Shown: positions 1-8,465 of the stretch, in pieces
Layout: every line of letters starts with the position of its first letter
How positions within the stretch are numbered: the stretch's first letter is position 1
Notes under the pieces: generated by a model
Told to the model about the DNA's origin: nothing
Database searches by the model: none
Seen by the model: only the letters and a program-made list of their open reading frames with translations
NCBI GenBank assembly: GCA_900538905.1
Contig: UPZS01000018.1
Span: 1 to 39,690 of the forward strand
Reading direction: 5' to 3'
Length of the DNA stretch: 39,690 nt
DNA from: an uncultured Sutterella sp.
Lineage (GTDB): Bacteria > Pseudomonadota > Gammaproteobacteria > Burkholderiales > Burkholderiaceae_F
Made by a program: the position numbers and the translations under genes

Positions 1-25
1 CCTGTTGGATTTGCTGGGAATAGAA

Positions 26-74
26 AAACTCCCGGGCTACCTCAATCGTTAGTGATCTAGTAGGCCGGGAGTTT
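26..74 (-). terminator. Rho-independent terminator of tRNA-Ser
   Basis: A near-perfect 15-base inverted repeat (26-40 against 60-74, one mismatch) flanks a loop of about 19 bases. On the minus strand the stem is followed by a run of five T. It lies directly downstream of the tRNA-Ser gene on the same strand, so it most likely ends that transcript. Confidence 0.65.
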
Positions 75-85
75 GGGTTGGATTC

Positions 86-176
86 TGGCGGAAGGAGAGG
101 GATTCGAACCCTCGATGCCCTAAACGGACATGCCGCCTTTCCAGGGCGGTACAATCAACCACTCTGCCATCCTTCC
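86..176 (-). tRNA. tRNA-Ser (anticodon GGA)
   Basis: Read on the minus strand, this 91-base stretch folds as a class II tRNA. The 7-bp acceptor stem pairs GGAAGGA with TCCTTCC, followed by discriminator G and an encoded CCA. The anticodon stem CCGCC/GGCGG closes the loop CTGGAAA, giving anticodon GGA at 140-142, which reads UCC and UCU. A long variable arm and the GGTTCGAATCC T-arm match tRNA-Ser. A hairpin terminator follows downstream. Confidence 0.95.
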
Positions 177-338
177 GCGGTTTCTGTTTTACAGAACAAA
201 TTTTGTGTTCTCCTGAATCGGAGAATGCGCATTATGCACATTCTTTTGCGATTGTGCAAGAGACTGACCTCTAATTCTGGGCAGAAAATTTGTTTTGTGT
301 GTCTACGGCTCTGAATCCAAAAGAAAACGCGTTGCCTC

Positions 339-1709
339 TTACAGGCGCTTCGAGATGACGTTGACCAAAAATTGCGCCATTGTGACGTGCCAGAACATTC
401 CGGCAACGGTCGGACAGTAAGTGTCTTGGCTCTTTTCGAGCAGTCCCGCACCGATCCACTGCCCGAGCAAAGAGGCGGCGGCACCGTCCACGTCTTTACC
501 GAAAGCGGCGCCGATTTCCTTGAGGTTAAATGGGCCATTTTCAACGGTACAGGCCACGGTACGTAACAAGTGCCAATTCGCCGTGGGCTTCATTAAGGCA
601 AAGACCGGCTTCTCACCTCGCAGCACCTGTTTTTCCCAGGCGGCGAGATGGCGTTCCTGCATGAATGCGTGTCCGAAAAGTTTGCCGCCCGCTCCGCAGC
701 CGAAGGCAAGACAATCGCAGGCGCTTTTACCCAGCGAGTTGTAGATGTTGTGCTCCTTCGCGGTACGTCGCCAGTGCGTATTGGAAATTCGTTCCCAATT
801 CGGATCGGCGCTCAGAATGGCGTCTGAGGCGGCAAATCGATCGGCGGCTTGAGCAAGCGTAGCGGCCGGCGGCATCTTTCCCGCTTCGATGCGTTTGGCA
901 AGCGGCGATTTCTGAAAAAGATTCAATTGGTAGCAGTCAACGCCATCCAGAGGCAGCGCTGCGGCCGTGCGAACATCGTTTTCCCATACCGATTCGGTTT
1001 GCATCGGAAAACCGTAGATCAGGTCGATTACCGTCGCGATCTGAGGATACTGTGAGAGAAGCTCCAGGCGTTTAAATATTTCTTCTTTGTTGTCCAAGCG
1101 CTGCATGGACAGACGAATCTCGTCGTTGAATGTTTGTACGCCCAGAGAAACGCGGTTGACACCGCCTATAACAGCAGCATCGAGACGCTCGGATGTCATG
1201 TCGTGCATGCGACCTTCGAGCGTGATTTCGCAATCGGCAGCCAGAGGCAGATAGGTGCGAGCGGCCTTCAAGATGCGACTAAGATTGGCGGCGGAGAGTG
1301 CACTCGGCGTGCCTCCGCCGAGATAAAGCGCACAGATATCGCCTTCCTGCTGAACCGGGCGGTCTGCCCAAAGCTGCATTTCCTTGATCAGAAGATCCGT
1401 GTAGCGATCGGCCAGTTCATCGGTGTAGGCGTTCTGGTAGAACATGCAGTAGAGGCAGCGTGTCGCACAAAACGGCACATGAATGTAGGCAAGCGCCTTT
1501 CCTTCTCGCTTGCGATTGGATAGAGAATTAAGTTTGCCGCGTGCCAGTGCCCAGATCATCGGCATACCCATCGGTCCGGCGTGAACAGCTGCTTTAGCAC
1601 GAAAGGCAGCGTGCAAAGGATCGGCGGCATTGGCGTGGTATGCCTCCTCGCCTTTGAGGCCTACGAAGTGCATCAGACTGTCAAGACCGGATTCAAACGT
1701 CAATGCCAT
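339..1709 (-). CDS. hutW: Heme anaerobic degradation radical SAM enzyme, ChuW/HutW type
   Basis: The 456-residue protein is a HemN-like radical SAM enzyme with the CxxxCxxC cluster motif at Cys81, Cys85 and Cys88, followed by the YLGGGTPS SAM-binding glycine motif. The middle part (VIDLIYGFPMQT, then a YQLNLFQKSPLAKR segment) resembles the ChuW/HutW group rather than true coproporphyrinogen dehydrogenase. ChuW opens the heme ring without oxygen, releasing iron and yielding an anaerobilin. The ATG at 1709 has GGAAG upstream and a Fur box immediately before that, so iron repression is expected. Usual partners (HutX/ChuX, heme receptor) are not adjacent. The assignment rests on remembered family sequence; a generic HemN-like role is the alternative. 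Confidence 0.82.
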   Translation of the reverse strand: MALTFESGLDSLMHFVGLKGEEAYHANAADPLHAAFRAKAAVHAGPMGMPMIWALARGKLNSLSNRKREGKALAYIHVPFCATRCLYCMFYQNAYTDELADRYTDLLIKEMQLWADRPVQQEGDICALYLGGGTPSALSAANLSRILKAARTYLPLAADCEITLEGRMHDMTSERLDAAVIGGVNRVSLGVQTFNDEIRLSMQRLDNKEEIFKRLELLSQYPQIATVIDLIYGFPMQTESVWENDVRTAAALPLDGVDCYQLNLFQKSPLAKRIEAGKMPPAATLAQAADRFAASDAILSADPNWERISNTHWRRTAKEHNIYNSLGKSACDCLAFGCGAGGKLFGHAFMQERHLAAWEKQVLRGEKPVFALMKPTANWHLLRTVACTVENGPFNLKEIGAAFGKDVDGAAASLLGQWIGAGLLEKSQDTYCPTVAGMFWHVTMAQFLVNVISKRL

Positions 1710-1723
1710 AGACTTGCTTCCAA

Positions 1724-1740
1724 TCGAGAATCATTCTCAT
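1724..1740 (-). promoter_or_regulatory. Fur box before hutW
   Basis: On the minus strand the sequence reads TGAGAATGATTCTCG, matching 14 of 15 positions of the 7-1-7 Fur consensus TGANAATNATTNTCA. The 13-base core at 1726-1738 is a perfect palindrome around one base. A -10-like CATAAT overlaps its upstream edge (around 1740-1746), and the hutW ATG is about 15 bases downstream. Binding of Fe-Fur here would block transcription of hutW. Confidence 0.8.
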
Positions 1741-1780
1741 ATTATGGCATTGAGTCGTACGATCTCTGTACGAATTGATC

Positions 1781-2446
1781 TCAGGCGTGCCAGTTGGAGA
1801 ACATTTGCCAAAGGAAGGCAACGCCAAGGAGCCAATAGGCGACGCCGGCTACACGATTGATCCAGACGGCGGCGTTGGGCTTCAGTAATGTGCCCGCAGC
1901 CCACGAACCCAACCATCCGTACATAGAGTGAATGACCCAAACCAGAACGGCGTAGTTCAGAGTGAGAATGGTTACTTGCGGCCAATAAGTCAGTGTTTTG
2001 TCGATGCACTGCGGAAAAAGGGACAGATAAAAAATGATCAGCGCAGGGTTGCTGATTTGCAGCAGAACACCTTCGATAAAAAGGTTCTTTTTGTTGACGT
2101 TCTCAACCGGAGTGTCGGCATACTCTTCGTTTTCAATGTGTGCGAGTCGAATGGCGAAGGGTTTAGCGCGAAACTTCTTGTATCCGAGGTACAACAGAAA
2201 AAGGATGCCTAACACGCGAATGGCGCCGTATAGCGTTTCAGACGTCGCGATGACGACGCCTAAACCGGTGACGGAGACGAACCCCACAACAAGCGTGCCG
2301 GAAGCGACACCTGCGATGCCCGGTTGAGCCGATTTAAGGCCGTAGCGCATGGAATTGGTAAGCGACATGAGCACCCCTGGGCCAGGGGAGAGGATTGTGG
2401 GAATGGCAACGAGAAGAAAGACCCAATACAAATGAGTGTTGATCAT
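1781..2446 (-). CDS. LysE/RhtB-family amino-acid exporter
   Basis: A 221-residue inner-membrane protein with about six hydrophobic segments. The N-terminus carries the family signature ILSPGPGVL in the first helix, followed by a GxxSG-like turn (GVASGTLVVGF) and the LLYLGYKKFR stretch after the third helix, as in LysE/RhtB exporters of about 205-220 residues. Such proteins export amino acids or derivatives (homoserine, threonine, lysine); the substrate cannot be read from the sequence. The charged loop around ENEEYADTPVENVNKKN lies between helices 3 and 4. The ATG at 2446 is used although no strong ribosome-binding site is visible. It follows hutW's promoter region on the same strand but belongs to a separate unit. 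Confidence 0.85.
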   Translation of the reverse strand: MINTHLYWVFLLVAIPTILSPGPGVLMSLTNSMRYGLKSAQPGIAGVASGTLVVGFVSVTGLGVVIATSETLYGAIRVLGILFLLYLGYKKFRAKPFAIRLAHIENEEYADTPVENVNKKNLFIEGVLLQISNPALIIFYLSLFPQCIDKTLTYWPQVTILTLNYAVLVWVIHSMYGWLGSWAAGTLLKPNAAVWINRVAGVAYWLLGVAFLWQMFSNWHA

Positions 2447-2600
2447 ACGAGGCCGCGACGGAAAAACGAGTGTTGCAAAGTGACCGCAGGAGGCGAAGTT
2501 TAAAAAGTGGAATTAGGTGGCAGCGTGTTAAAGAGATTAGACTCGAACGTTGCCCTGACTAAAGGTAATTGACTTACAACTTTTCGGTTTTGCTGCACCT

Positions 2601-3554
2601 ATGAACCTCAAACCGCTTTTCATCACCGGTCTGTCTTGCGTTGCCGCTTTGGCGGCAAATTCCGCTGTCGCTTCGCCCTTTGTGAGCTCCGGTCTTGCGA
2701 TTTCTGCTTTCGAAACCGCTCGTACGGTTCGTGAAAGCGCTGATGAACGCATGACGAGGGCTGTCACCGATACCTCTCGCGCCGCCGGCGGTTCAATCTG
2801 GCTTGATCTCAAAGCCGCAAGTGACGAGGCGGATACCATGGTCAACAATGCTGGTTTTGAAAACGATCTTGCAGTCGTCAATCTCGGTGCCGATATACGT
2901 CTGGGTGAAGCTTTCTTCGGGGTAGTGTACACCTATGCAAGAGCCGATACCGAGAGTCGTGGGGTACCGGATAAAGCAGACGGTGAAGGCGATATTTTCG
3001 GTATTTCAGCATTCGGTCAGCGCAACTTCGGTGGTTTGAATCTGGCGCTTTCGGCCGGGTGGATCTATATGTCGGGTGACTCCGACATGGGCGGCATGGC
3101 CTACGAAACCAACGCCAATCTTTGGACGTTTGACGCCGCCGCCCGCTACGGCATCGAAATTGGCAACCTCGACCTCGTGCCCTACGCCAAGATCGAATAC
3201 ACGATGTTCCGCCCTCGTCACCACGGCGACTGGAATCTCGACAACGCCAACATCTGGCAGTTCCCGATCGGTCTTAACGCTGCCTATACTTTTGAGTTTG
3301 AAAATGGCATGACGTTGCGTCCTGAAATTGACTTTGCCGTGGTTCGTACAGCCGGCGACACGGAAATCGAGGCTTCCTACAACGGTCAGGTTTATGACGA
3401 AACGCTCACAGGTAGCCACACGCTCTACCGTGGCATGGTCGGTCTTGTCTGGACGACTGGTAAAGGAATTCTGCATGCCGGTTACCGCTATCTTGGCAGT
3501 GAACAGGGTCGCGAATCGCACGCCTTCCAGCTTCAGGCCGATTACGTTTTCTGA
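2601..3554 (+). CDS. Outer-membrane autotransporter-type beta-barrel protein without passenger
   Basis: The 317-residue product begins with a Sec signal peptide (cleavage near AVAS/PFVS, residue 25). The mature part has alternating amphipathic strands (NLALSAGWIYMSG, YGIEIGNLDLVPYAKIEY, LHAGYRYLGSE) and ends in Tyr-Val-Phe; a C-terminal phenylalanine is the BAM recognition signal of outer-membrane beta-barrels. The pattern resembles the translocator domain of type V autotransporters, which normally sits behind a large passenger, but here only about 70 residues separate the signal peptide from the first strands. It may be a stand-alone porin-like barrel or a relic that lost its passenger. No good ribosome-binding site precedes the ATG. 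The Nudix gene follows 21 bases later on the same strand. Confidence 0.75.
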   Translation: MNLKPLFITGLSCVAALAANSAVASPFVSSGLAISAFETARTVRESADERMTRAVTDTSRAAGGSIWLDLKAASDEADTMVNNAGFENDLAVVNLGADIRLGEAFFGVVYTYARADTESRGVPDKADGEGDIFGISAFGQRNFGGLNLALSAGWIYMSGDSDMGGMAYETNANLWTFDAAARYGIEIGNLDLVPYAKIEYTMFRPRHHGDWNLDNANIWQFPIGLNAAYTFEFENGMTLRPEIDFAVVRTAGDTEIEASYNGQVYDETLTGSHTLYRGMVGLVWTTGKGILHAGYRYLGSEQGRESHAFQLQADYVF

Positions 3555-3575
3555 TATTGACTTCAGGGCAACGCC

Positions 3576-4232
3576 ATGACGACGGTCTTGCATCCATGTT
3601 TGGACGAAAACGGCAAGCCTGTCGTGGTGGCGCATCCCACGCAGCCGACAAGCCGGGATACGTGGGTTGATTCGCGTTGTAGCGCAACGCTTTCCCGAAC
3701 GGCAGAGCCTGTTTTGCCGTCAGCTCTCAATGGTCTCGCACTAACCGGCAATCCGGGTATTCCGGATGAGAATCCCTGGTATTGGCGCGATGTCGTGCCC
3801 GATGCCGTAAAGGGAGAACCTGACTTCGTTATGCCGCCGGGCTTTCGTGCCACCTCCGGGTGCGTTGTCATTGAACCCGACCGACGCATCTGGATCGTGC
3901 ATCCCACCAACGAGTTCATGGGGACTAAAGCGACTTTTCCCAAAGGCCGACTTGAGCCGGTGCTTTCGCTTGCGCAAAACGCCGCCAAGGAAACATGGGA
4001 AGAGGCCGGGCTCTTGGTCGAACCATTTGCGTTTCTTGTTGATGTGCCGCGCCGCATCGTCGTGACGCGCTATTACCTAGCGCGACGCAAGGCCGGCTCT
4101 CCTGCATTGGCCGGGTGGGAATCTCAGGCTGTGTCTCTGATGCCTTTTGAGGACGTAAAGATGTCCCTGAACCGCGAGGGCGACCGTGCAGTGTTGCCCT
4201 CGCTTGAAGCGTATCTCAAGACGCTAGTCTGA
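3576..4232 (+). CDS. Nudix hydrolase-like protein with degenerate Nudix box
   Basis: A 218-residue protein whose C-terminal half holds a Nudix fold. The FPKGRLEPVL...KETWEEAGL stretch (residues 121-146) corresponds to the Nudix box GX5EX7REUXEEXGU and most resembles the diphosphoinositol-polyphosphate/Ap4A hydrolase group (PKGR start). The EE pair at 142-143, which binds the catalytic metal, is intact. The first glutamate of the box is replaced by Leu130 and the RE pair reads Lys-Glu. The N-terminal 85 residues are proline-rich and unlike a standard Nudix domain. The gene lies 21 bases after the barrel gene on the same strand and converges on the AEC transporter. Activity on a nucleoside-diphosphate-linked substrate is possible but unproven. 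Confidence 0.75.
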   Translation: MTTVLHPCLDENGKPVVVAHPTQPTSRDTWVDSRCSATLSRTAEPVLPSALNGLALTGNPGIPDENPWYWRDVVPDAVKGEPDFVMPPGFRATSGCVVIEPDRRIWIVHPTNEFMGTKATFPKGRLEPVLSLAQNAAKETWEEAGLLVEPFAFLVDVPRRIVVTRYYLARRKAGSPALAGWESQAVSLMPFEDVKMSLNREGDRAVLPSLEAYLKTLV

Positions 4233-4246
4233 AGGAATATTTTTTC

Positions 4247-5191
4247 CTAGAAAACAAATGCTTGCAAGGCCATGCACCATAATGGAATGGTAGCAAGGCT
4301 CACAAGCACTTCCACGCTCGTAAGATCGCTTACGACAGGGCCGTTGCCACCCATACGCGCTGCCATGATGTAGCAGGAGTTGGCTGTCGGCACCACGGCG
4401 TAACACATCAATGCGGCCGTCTGTGTGTCGGCGAGGCCCGCGGCTACGGCTACGGCAAGCGCTACAGCGGGTAGAACAATCAGGCGCTGAATGGTCGACA
4501 AGGCAATGAGCTTCTTGTATCGGGCAAAGTCTTCGACGGCCAAACCCGCGCCGATGGCAAGCAGTGCCGTTGCCATTGAAGCGGAACCCAGGGACGAAAA
4601 GATCTTTGTGAGGAAGTTAGGTACCTGAAATCCCGTCAAATGCGAAAGGATATTGGCAAAGAGTCCAGCCAGCGTCGAGACGATCAGCGGATTCGTGAAG
4701 ATCGATTTGACGATGCTGCCGATGCTTGTCTTGCCGCCCGTTTTGGCAGCATAAGAAAGATCGGCCACGGCAATGGCGTTTGAAATCGGAACCCAGATGC
4801 CGGTGAGAAGTGCCACCAGAGCGAGCGCTTCCTGGCCGTACATGTTTAGCGCCAGAGCAAAACAAATATACGAATTGAAGCGATAGCCCGTCTGGCGCAC
4901 GGATGCGTCGGTCATAGGATCTGCCGGAGCCATTTTGCTCACGGCCTTGGCCATGAAGACGCCGGTGGCCATTGCAAGCGTTCCGAAAAGCAGAAATTCG
5001 GCGGTATCGAGCCCCGTGAGTTTGGCGTGCGCCACGCTATTGAAAAGCAGGGGCGGAAACAGCACCCAGAACACCAACTTTTCGACGCCGTCCCACAGTT
5101 CCTTGGCTCCGAACCGTTTGGTGCCTCGAAGGGCATAGCCCAGGGCAATCAGGAGAAAAGGTTCCAGAACGGCGGAAAGAACAGAGAACAT
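4247..5191 (-). CDS. AEC (auxin efflux carrier) family transporter
   Basis: A 314-residue, strongly hydrophobic protein with about ten transmembrane segments in the two-halves pattern of the bile/arsenite/riboflavin-auxin efflux superfamily. The N-terminus (FLLIALGYALRGTKRFG...LVFWVLFPPLLFNSV) and the second half (NPLIVSTLAGLF; AMLATALLAIGAGLA-like; VPTANSCYIMAARMGG) are typical of AEC permeases, including the conserved Asn/Pro-containing crossing helices. Bacterial members often carry malate, malonate or other carboxylates, but the substrate cannot be deduced. Transcribed alone; its 3' end converges with the Nudix gene 14 bases away. Confidence 0.85.
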   Translation of the reverse strand: MFSVLSAVLEPFLLIALGYALRGTKRFGAKELWDGVEKLVFWVLFPPLLFNSVAHAKLTGLDTAEFLLFGTLAMATGVFMAKAVSKMAPADPMTDASVRQTGYRFNSYICFALALNMYGQEALALVALLTGIWVPISNAIAVADLSYAAKTGGKTSIGSIVKSIFTNPLIVSTLAGLFANILSHLTGFQVPNFLTKIFSSLGSASMATALLAIGAGLAVEDFARYKKLIALSTIQRLIVLPAVALAVAVAAGLADTQTAALMCYAVVPTANSCYIMAARMGGNGPVVSDLTSVEVLVSLATIPLWCMALQAFVF

Positions 5192-5244
5192 GGTAGTCTC
5201 GAAAAGGACGGATCCGAAAAGCTAATCCTATGACGATATCAAAA

Positions 5245-6387
5245 TTAACGTCGAGAGGCTTTCGCAGACTTTAAACGAGCTGTCAGCGTATCAAACTCGC
5301 GACGCAGTTCTTTGTCATAAAAAGCCTCAAGCTTAGGCGGCTCAAAAGAGAAGATGCTTTCAAGATCCTTTTCCCCCGCTTTAATCACTTCAATCAGCTC
5401 TCCACCTACCTTGATGGTGCGAAAGGTATTGCGTGCCAGGGCAAAGTTGAGCCGCATTTCGCGCATGAGCGTATCGAGCGCCACCCAGCGGCTCTTGAGA
5501 TGATCTTCGTAGAGTTGCGCCAGATTGATGGTGCGTGCGTTGATGTCAAGATTGTTCTGTGCGATTTCCACTGTCTTGGAGGATCGGCGGCTCAGTTCGT
5601 CTGCTTCGCGCATCATGGTGTCGGCTTCATCAATGATTTCGCCGAGCTCAAGCAGATAGACTGTTTCAATCTTTTTCATCGTGCGCTCAATCGCTTCGAT
5701 GTAAACGCGGTAGCTCATCATCAAAAAGCCTGTATAGGCTTTGATTTGTTCGGGACCGGCGTCGGGGCCTTTGAGCGATTGCGCCAGATTCTTTTCAATG
5801 GCCTTTATGTTTTCAGCCACGGCCATGACTTGTGCGAGTTCCGTACCTTCTGCGGAATAGAGGATACCGTCGAGCTGGTCGGGCGTCATGCCGATGCCGT
5901 CTTGCTCCAGGCGAGCAAGCGTTTCGGTTTTGAGCGTTGTGATGCGTCTCTTGTCTGTCTCGATTGCCTGACGTTCGCGTTCGATGCGGCGAGCCAGAGC
6001 CGTGCGCGTCATTTTCAGCGGAGAGAGTGACGTTGATGGCGCGGCAATGCTTGCCAGCTTCCAGGCGTTGATCTGTTCTTGACGTGCGCGGATTCCGTCT
6101 TCGATTTTCTGAACGTTTGAAATCAGCGTCAGCACGTCGGAGTGCAGGAATTCCTTCAGGCAGCCGTCAACGATGCGAGTGATTTCAGGATCGCGAAATG
6201 TGATGCGCTCAAGAAACGTTTTGTCTGCTTCCAGTCCGGCGCTGTCGTGTTTTTCGAAATAGCCGACGCCTTCGGCCAACTTGGGCGACACACGGCTCCA
6301 GAATGCCGCAAATGTCTTGGCGGCAAGCGTATGCGAGGTGAGCAGGATAGCCGCTTCAGCAAAGGCCTTGGCAAAAATCGATTTCAT
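5245..6387 (-). CDS. Unrecognised helical, coiled-coil-rich protein
   Basis: I do not recognise this 380-residue protein. It is almost wholly helical and highly charged, with no signal peptide. The N-terminus (residues 1-30) is mildly amphipathic. Likely coiled-coil stretches lie near residues 128-160 (ARRIERERQAIETDKRRITT), 200-215 and 235-300 (EIIDEADTMMREADELSRR). A short LTFRDPE-like loop follows residue 60. The architecture recalls cytoplasmic scaffolds such as PspA- or TelA-like proteins, but no defining motif of either is visible. The gene stands between rlhA (56 bases upstream) and the AEC carrier (53 bases downstream) on the same strand. Codon use matches its neighbours, so it is probably a genuine lineage gene. 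Confidence 0.7.
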   Translation of the reverse strand: MKSIFAKAFAEAAILLTSHTLAAKTFAAFWSRVSPKLAEGVGYFEKHDSAGLEADKTFLERITFRDPEITRIVDGCLKEFLHSDVLTLISNVQKIEDGIRARQEQINAWKLASIAAPSTSLSPLKMTRTALARRIERERQAIETDKRRITTLKTETLARLEQDGIGMTPDQLDGILYSAEGTELAQVMAVAENIKAIEKNLAQSLKGPDAGPEQIKAYTGFLMMSYRVYIEAIERTMKKIETVYLLELGEIIDEADTMMREADELSRRSSKTVEIAQNNLDINARTINLAQLYEDHLKSRWVALDTLMREMRLNFALARNTFRTIKVGGELIEVIKAGEKDLESIFSFEPPKLEAFYDKELRREFDTLTARLKSAKASRR

Positions 6388-6443
6388 GGAAAAGGACTAA
6401 TCTAGGTAAGGAACTTCAAGCCGACAATGCTAACGCAAAAAAG

Positions 6444-8462
6444 TTAATTCAAAGTTGCGCTATGCAAATCGGCAAGGCTTTTGAGTTCTTTAGCCGACAT
6501 GTTCTTGGGTATCAGCGACACTGTCATTTCGCAGGCGCGGCAGTCAAAGCGCGCCAGAAGACGTGTGCCGCCTGAGGCGGTCAAAACCAGAGGCTGAGGC
6601 TTCATGCGACCACCGTTCATGCGCTTGAATTTCTCCTTTTTGATCGGATCTTTGCCGTACTGCTTTGGGCACAGGCCAAGCGTGTGGCGCACGCAATGGC
6701 GGCATTGCATCAAGGCGACCGAAAGCAGATCGGGTGTGTTGCCAGTTTGCAGAAGTGTCTCAAACGCTTTGTTGATGTGTCTCGCACCGTGTTCCTTGTA
6801 AAACGTTATGGTTCGGCTGTTAGCTGCGTTGGCGCGGAAGTCCAGAAGTTTGCCCTCGAATGGCTCATTTGGAGAGGACGTTGCGGGAAGTCGACCGAAG
6901 CGCGGATGCGTTTCGCAAATGGCGCGCGCAAGCTTATCAAGACAGTCGCGGCGCAGACCATTCAATACGGAAACAGGGACGAAAGGAATGTCCGGGCCGC
7001 CCTCAGCCGTAACGGTGATGTCGGTTATTTGAAAAACGGTGCCGCCGGCTTTCGAAAGAGAAGCCTTGAGCTTGTCAAGCGCTTGAGGATTGCGGGCAGG
7101 CTGTACGGGACTGTCAAGACGAACCGTTGCGGAAAGTTCAAGCGTTTTGCCGGTCAGTTCCAACGCATTGTTGCGAACCACGAGTTCCAGGGTGGCTGGA
7201 ATCGTACGCTCAGCACTTTCCTGCGCGAGAAGCTTTTCAAAGCGATGGTCTTTGTTGCGGTTGATGACCACGCCCGGCAAGAGTCCCGGATGGCGCTTGA
7301 GGGGTTCGTGCAGAGAAATGCGAACCAGACCGGGACGCAGCTGTTCGGCGCGATTGACGCGAAGGCCTTCGAGTTCTTCCTCGGGCGTCAGATACACCAG
7401 ACCGTCGCCGTTGGAGATATCAGCCTTGGTGGCAATGTCAACGGTAGAACCGCCGACAGCAACCACTTTGCCCACGGTTTCTCCTGTGCTTTTGGGCGTG
7501 TCGAGAGCCGCGATCTGCGGACGCCGACCGTTAACAAAGTAGTCTGTGGCTCCTCGTCGGAAGGTTTTCTCCGGATCCGGTTCAAAGGTAAAGGACGAGA
7601 CTCCGACGGAAGCTCGTTCCCAGCCTTCCGTCGCATGTTTTTCAAGAAGCGCGTCAATTTCGCGGCGGAAGTAGGCGGTGAGATTCTTGACGTATTCGGG
7701 GCCTTTGAGGCGGCCTTCAATCTTGAAGCTTGAAACGCCCGCTGCGACAAGCTTCTCAAGATTGGCCGATTGATCATTATCCTTGAGACTCAGGACATGT
7801 TTGGCGCGCGCGATTGCTCGGCCCGAGAGGTCGGTGACATCGTAGGGCAGGCGACAAGGCTGAGAGCATTGACCGCGATTGGCCGAACGTCCTGTGAGAG
7901 CTGCCGAAAGATAGCACTTGCCGGAGTAGCTCACGCATAGGGCGCCTGCGATGAAAAACTCGATGCGGGCGCGAGGCATTGCATCACGGATAGCGGCAAT
8001 TTCTTCCAGTGTCAATTCGCGGGCGGGAACAACCTGCGCAAAGCCGAGACTGTCGAGAAAGGCCGCTTTTTCCGGTGTGCGGATGTCGCACTGAGTGGAA
8101 GCGTGAATTTCTATGTCGGGAAGCTCCGCTTTGAGGAGTCCCAGATCTTGCACGATGAGCGCGTCGATGCCGGACTCCTTGGCTTTCCAGGCGGCTTCGA
8201 CGGCTTGATCAAACTCGTTGTCGTAAATAAGCGTATTGAGCGTCATATAGACGCGGGCACGGTACTGATGCGCAAAATCGGCGACTCGGGCGAGATCCTC
8301 AAAGGAGTTGCCGGCGGCCTGGCGTGCGCCGAACGCTGGTCCTCCAATGTAGACGGCGTCGGCACCGTGCAAAACAGCCGCACGAGCCGTTTCAAGGTCT
8401 CGTGCGGGTGAAAGGAGTTCAAGCGGCGCAAAGGGACGCATGGATGCGGAGCATTCAAGCAT
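6444..8462 (-). CDS. rlhA: 23S rRNA 5-hydroxycytidine C2501 synthase (U32 peptidase family)
   Basis: The 672-residue protein matches E. coli RlhA (YdcP, about 650 residues) throughout: LELLSPARDLETARAAVLHGADAVYIGG at the N-terminus, the HASTQCDIRT strand, the U32 signature with its cysteines (GALCVSYSGKCY, then TGRSANRGQC and QPCRLPY), the SLKDNDQSANL segment and the C-terminal CPKQ...FDCRACEM motif. RlhA hydroxylates C2501 in the peptidyl-transferase centre, using prephenate-derived chemistry and an Fe-S cluster bound by these cysteines. Start: ATG 8462 gives seven extra residues before a second Met at 8441 that aligns better with the family; neither has a strong ribosome-binding site. It begins 3 bases after the ankyrin lipoprotein stop, so it is probably co-transcribed with it. 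Confidence 0.9.
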   Translation of the reverse strand: MLECSASMRPFAPLELLSPARDLETARAAVLHGADAVYIGGPAFGARQAAGNSFEDLARVADFAHQYRARVYMTLNTLIYDNEFDQAVEAAWKAKESGIDALIVQDLGLLKAELPDIEIHASTQCDIRTPEKAAFLDSLGFAQVVPARELTLEEIAAIRDAMPRARIEFFIAGALCVSYSGKCYLSAALTGRSANRGQCSQPCRLPYDVTDLSGRAIARAKHVLSLKDNDQSANLEKLVAAGVSSFKIEGRLKGPEYVKNLTAYFRREIDALLEKHATEGWERASVGVSSFTFEPDPEKTFRRGATDYFVNGRRPQIAALDTPKSTGETVGKVVAVGGSTVDIATKADISNGDGLVYLTPEEELEGLRVNRAEQLRPGLVRISLHEPLKRHPGLLPGVVINRNKDHRFEKLLAQESAERTIPATLELVVRNNALELTGKTLELSATVRLDSPVQPARNPQALDKLKASLSKAGGTVFQITDITVTAEGGPDIPFVPVSVLNGLRRDCLDKLARAICETHPRFGRLPATSSPNEPFEGKLLDFRANAANSRTITFYKEHGARHINKAFETLLQTGNTPDLLSVALMQCRHCVRHTLGLCPKQYGKDPIKKEKFKRMNGGRMKPQPLVLTASGGTRLLARFDCRACEMTVSLIPKNMSAKELKSLADLHSATLN

Positions 8463-8465
8463 TGA

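Noticed and set aside
193..211. Hairpin AGAACA/TGTTCT downstream of hutW as its terminator
   Set aside because: The stem is only six pairs and no T-tract follows on the minus strand.
6684..7733. A 349-codon plus-strand frame opposite rlhA
   Set aside because: The opposite strand encodes a well-matched RlhA; this frame has no family resemblance and is a shadow.
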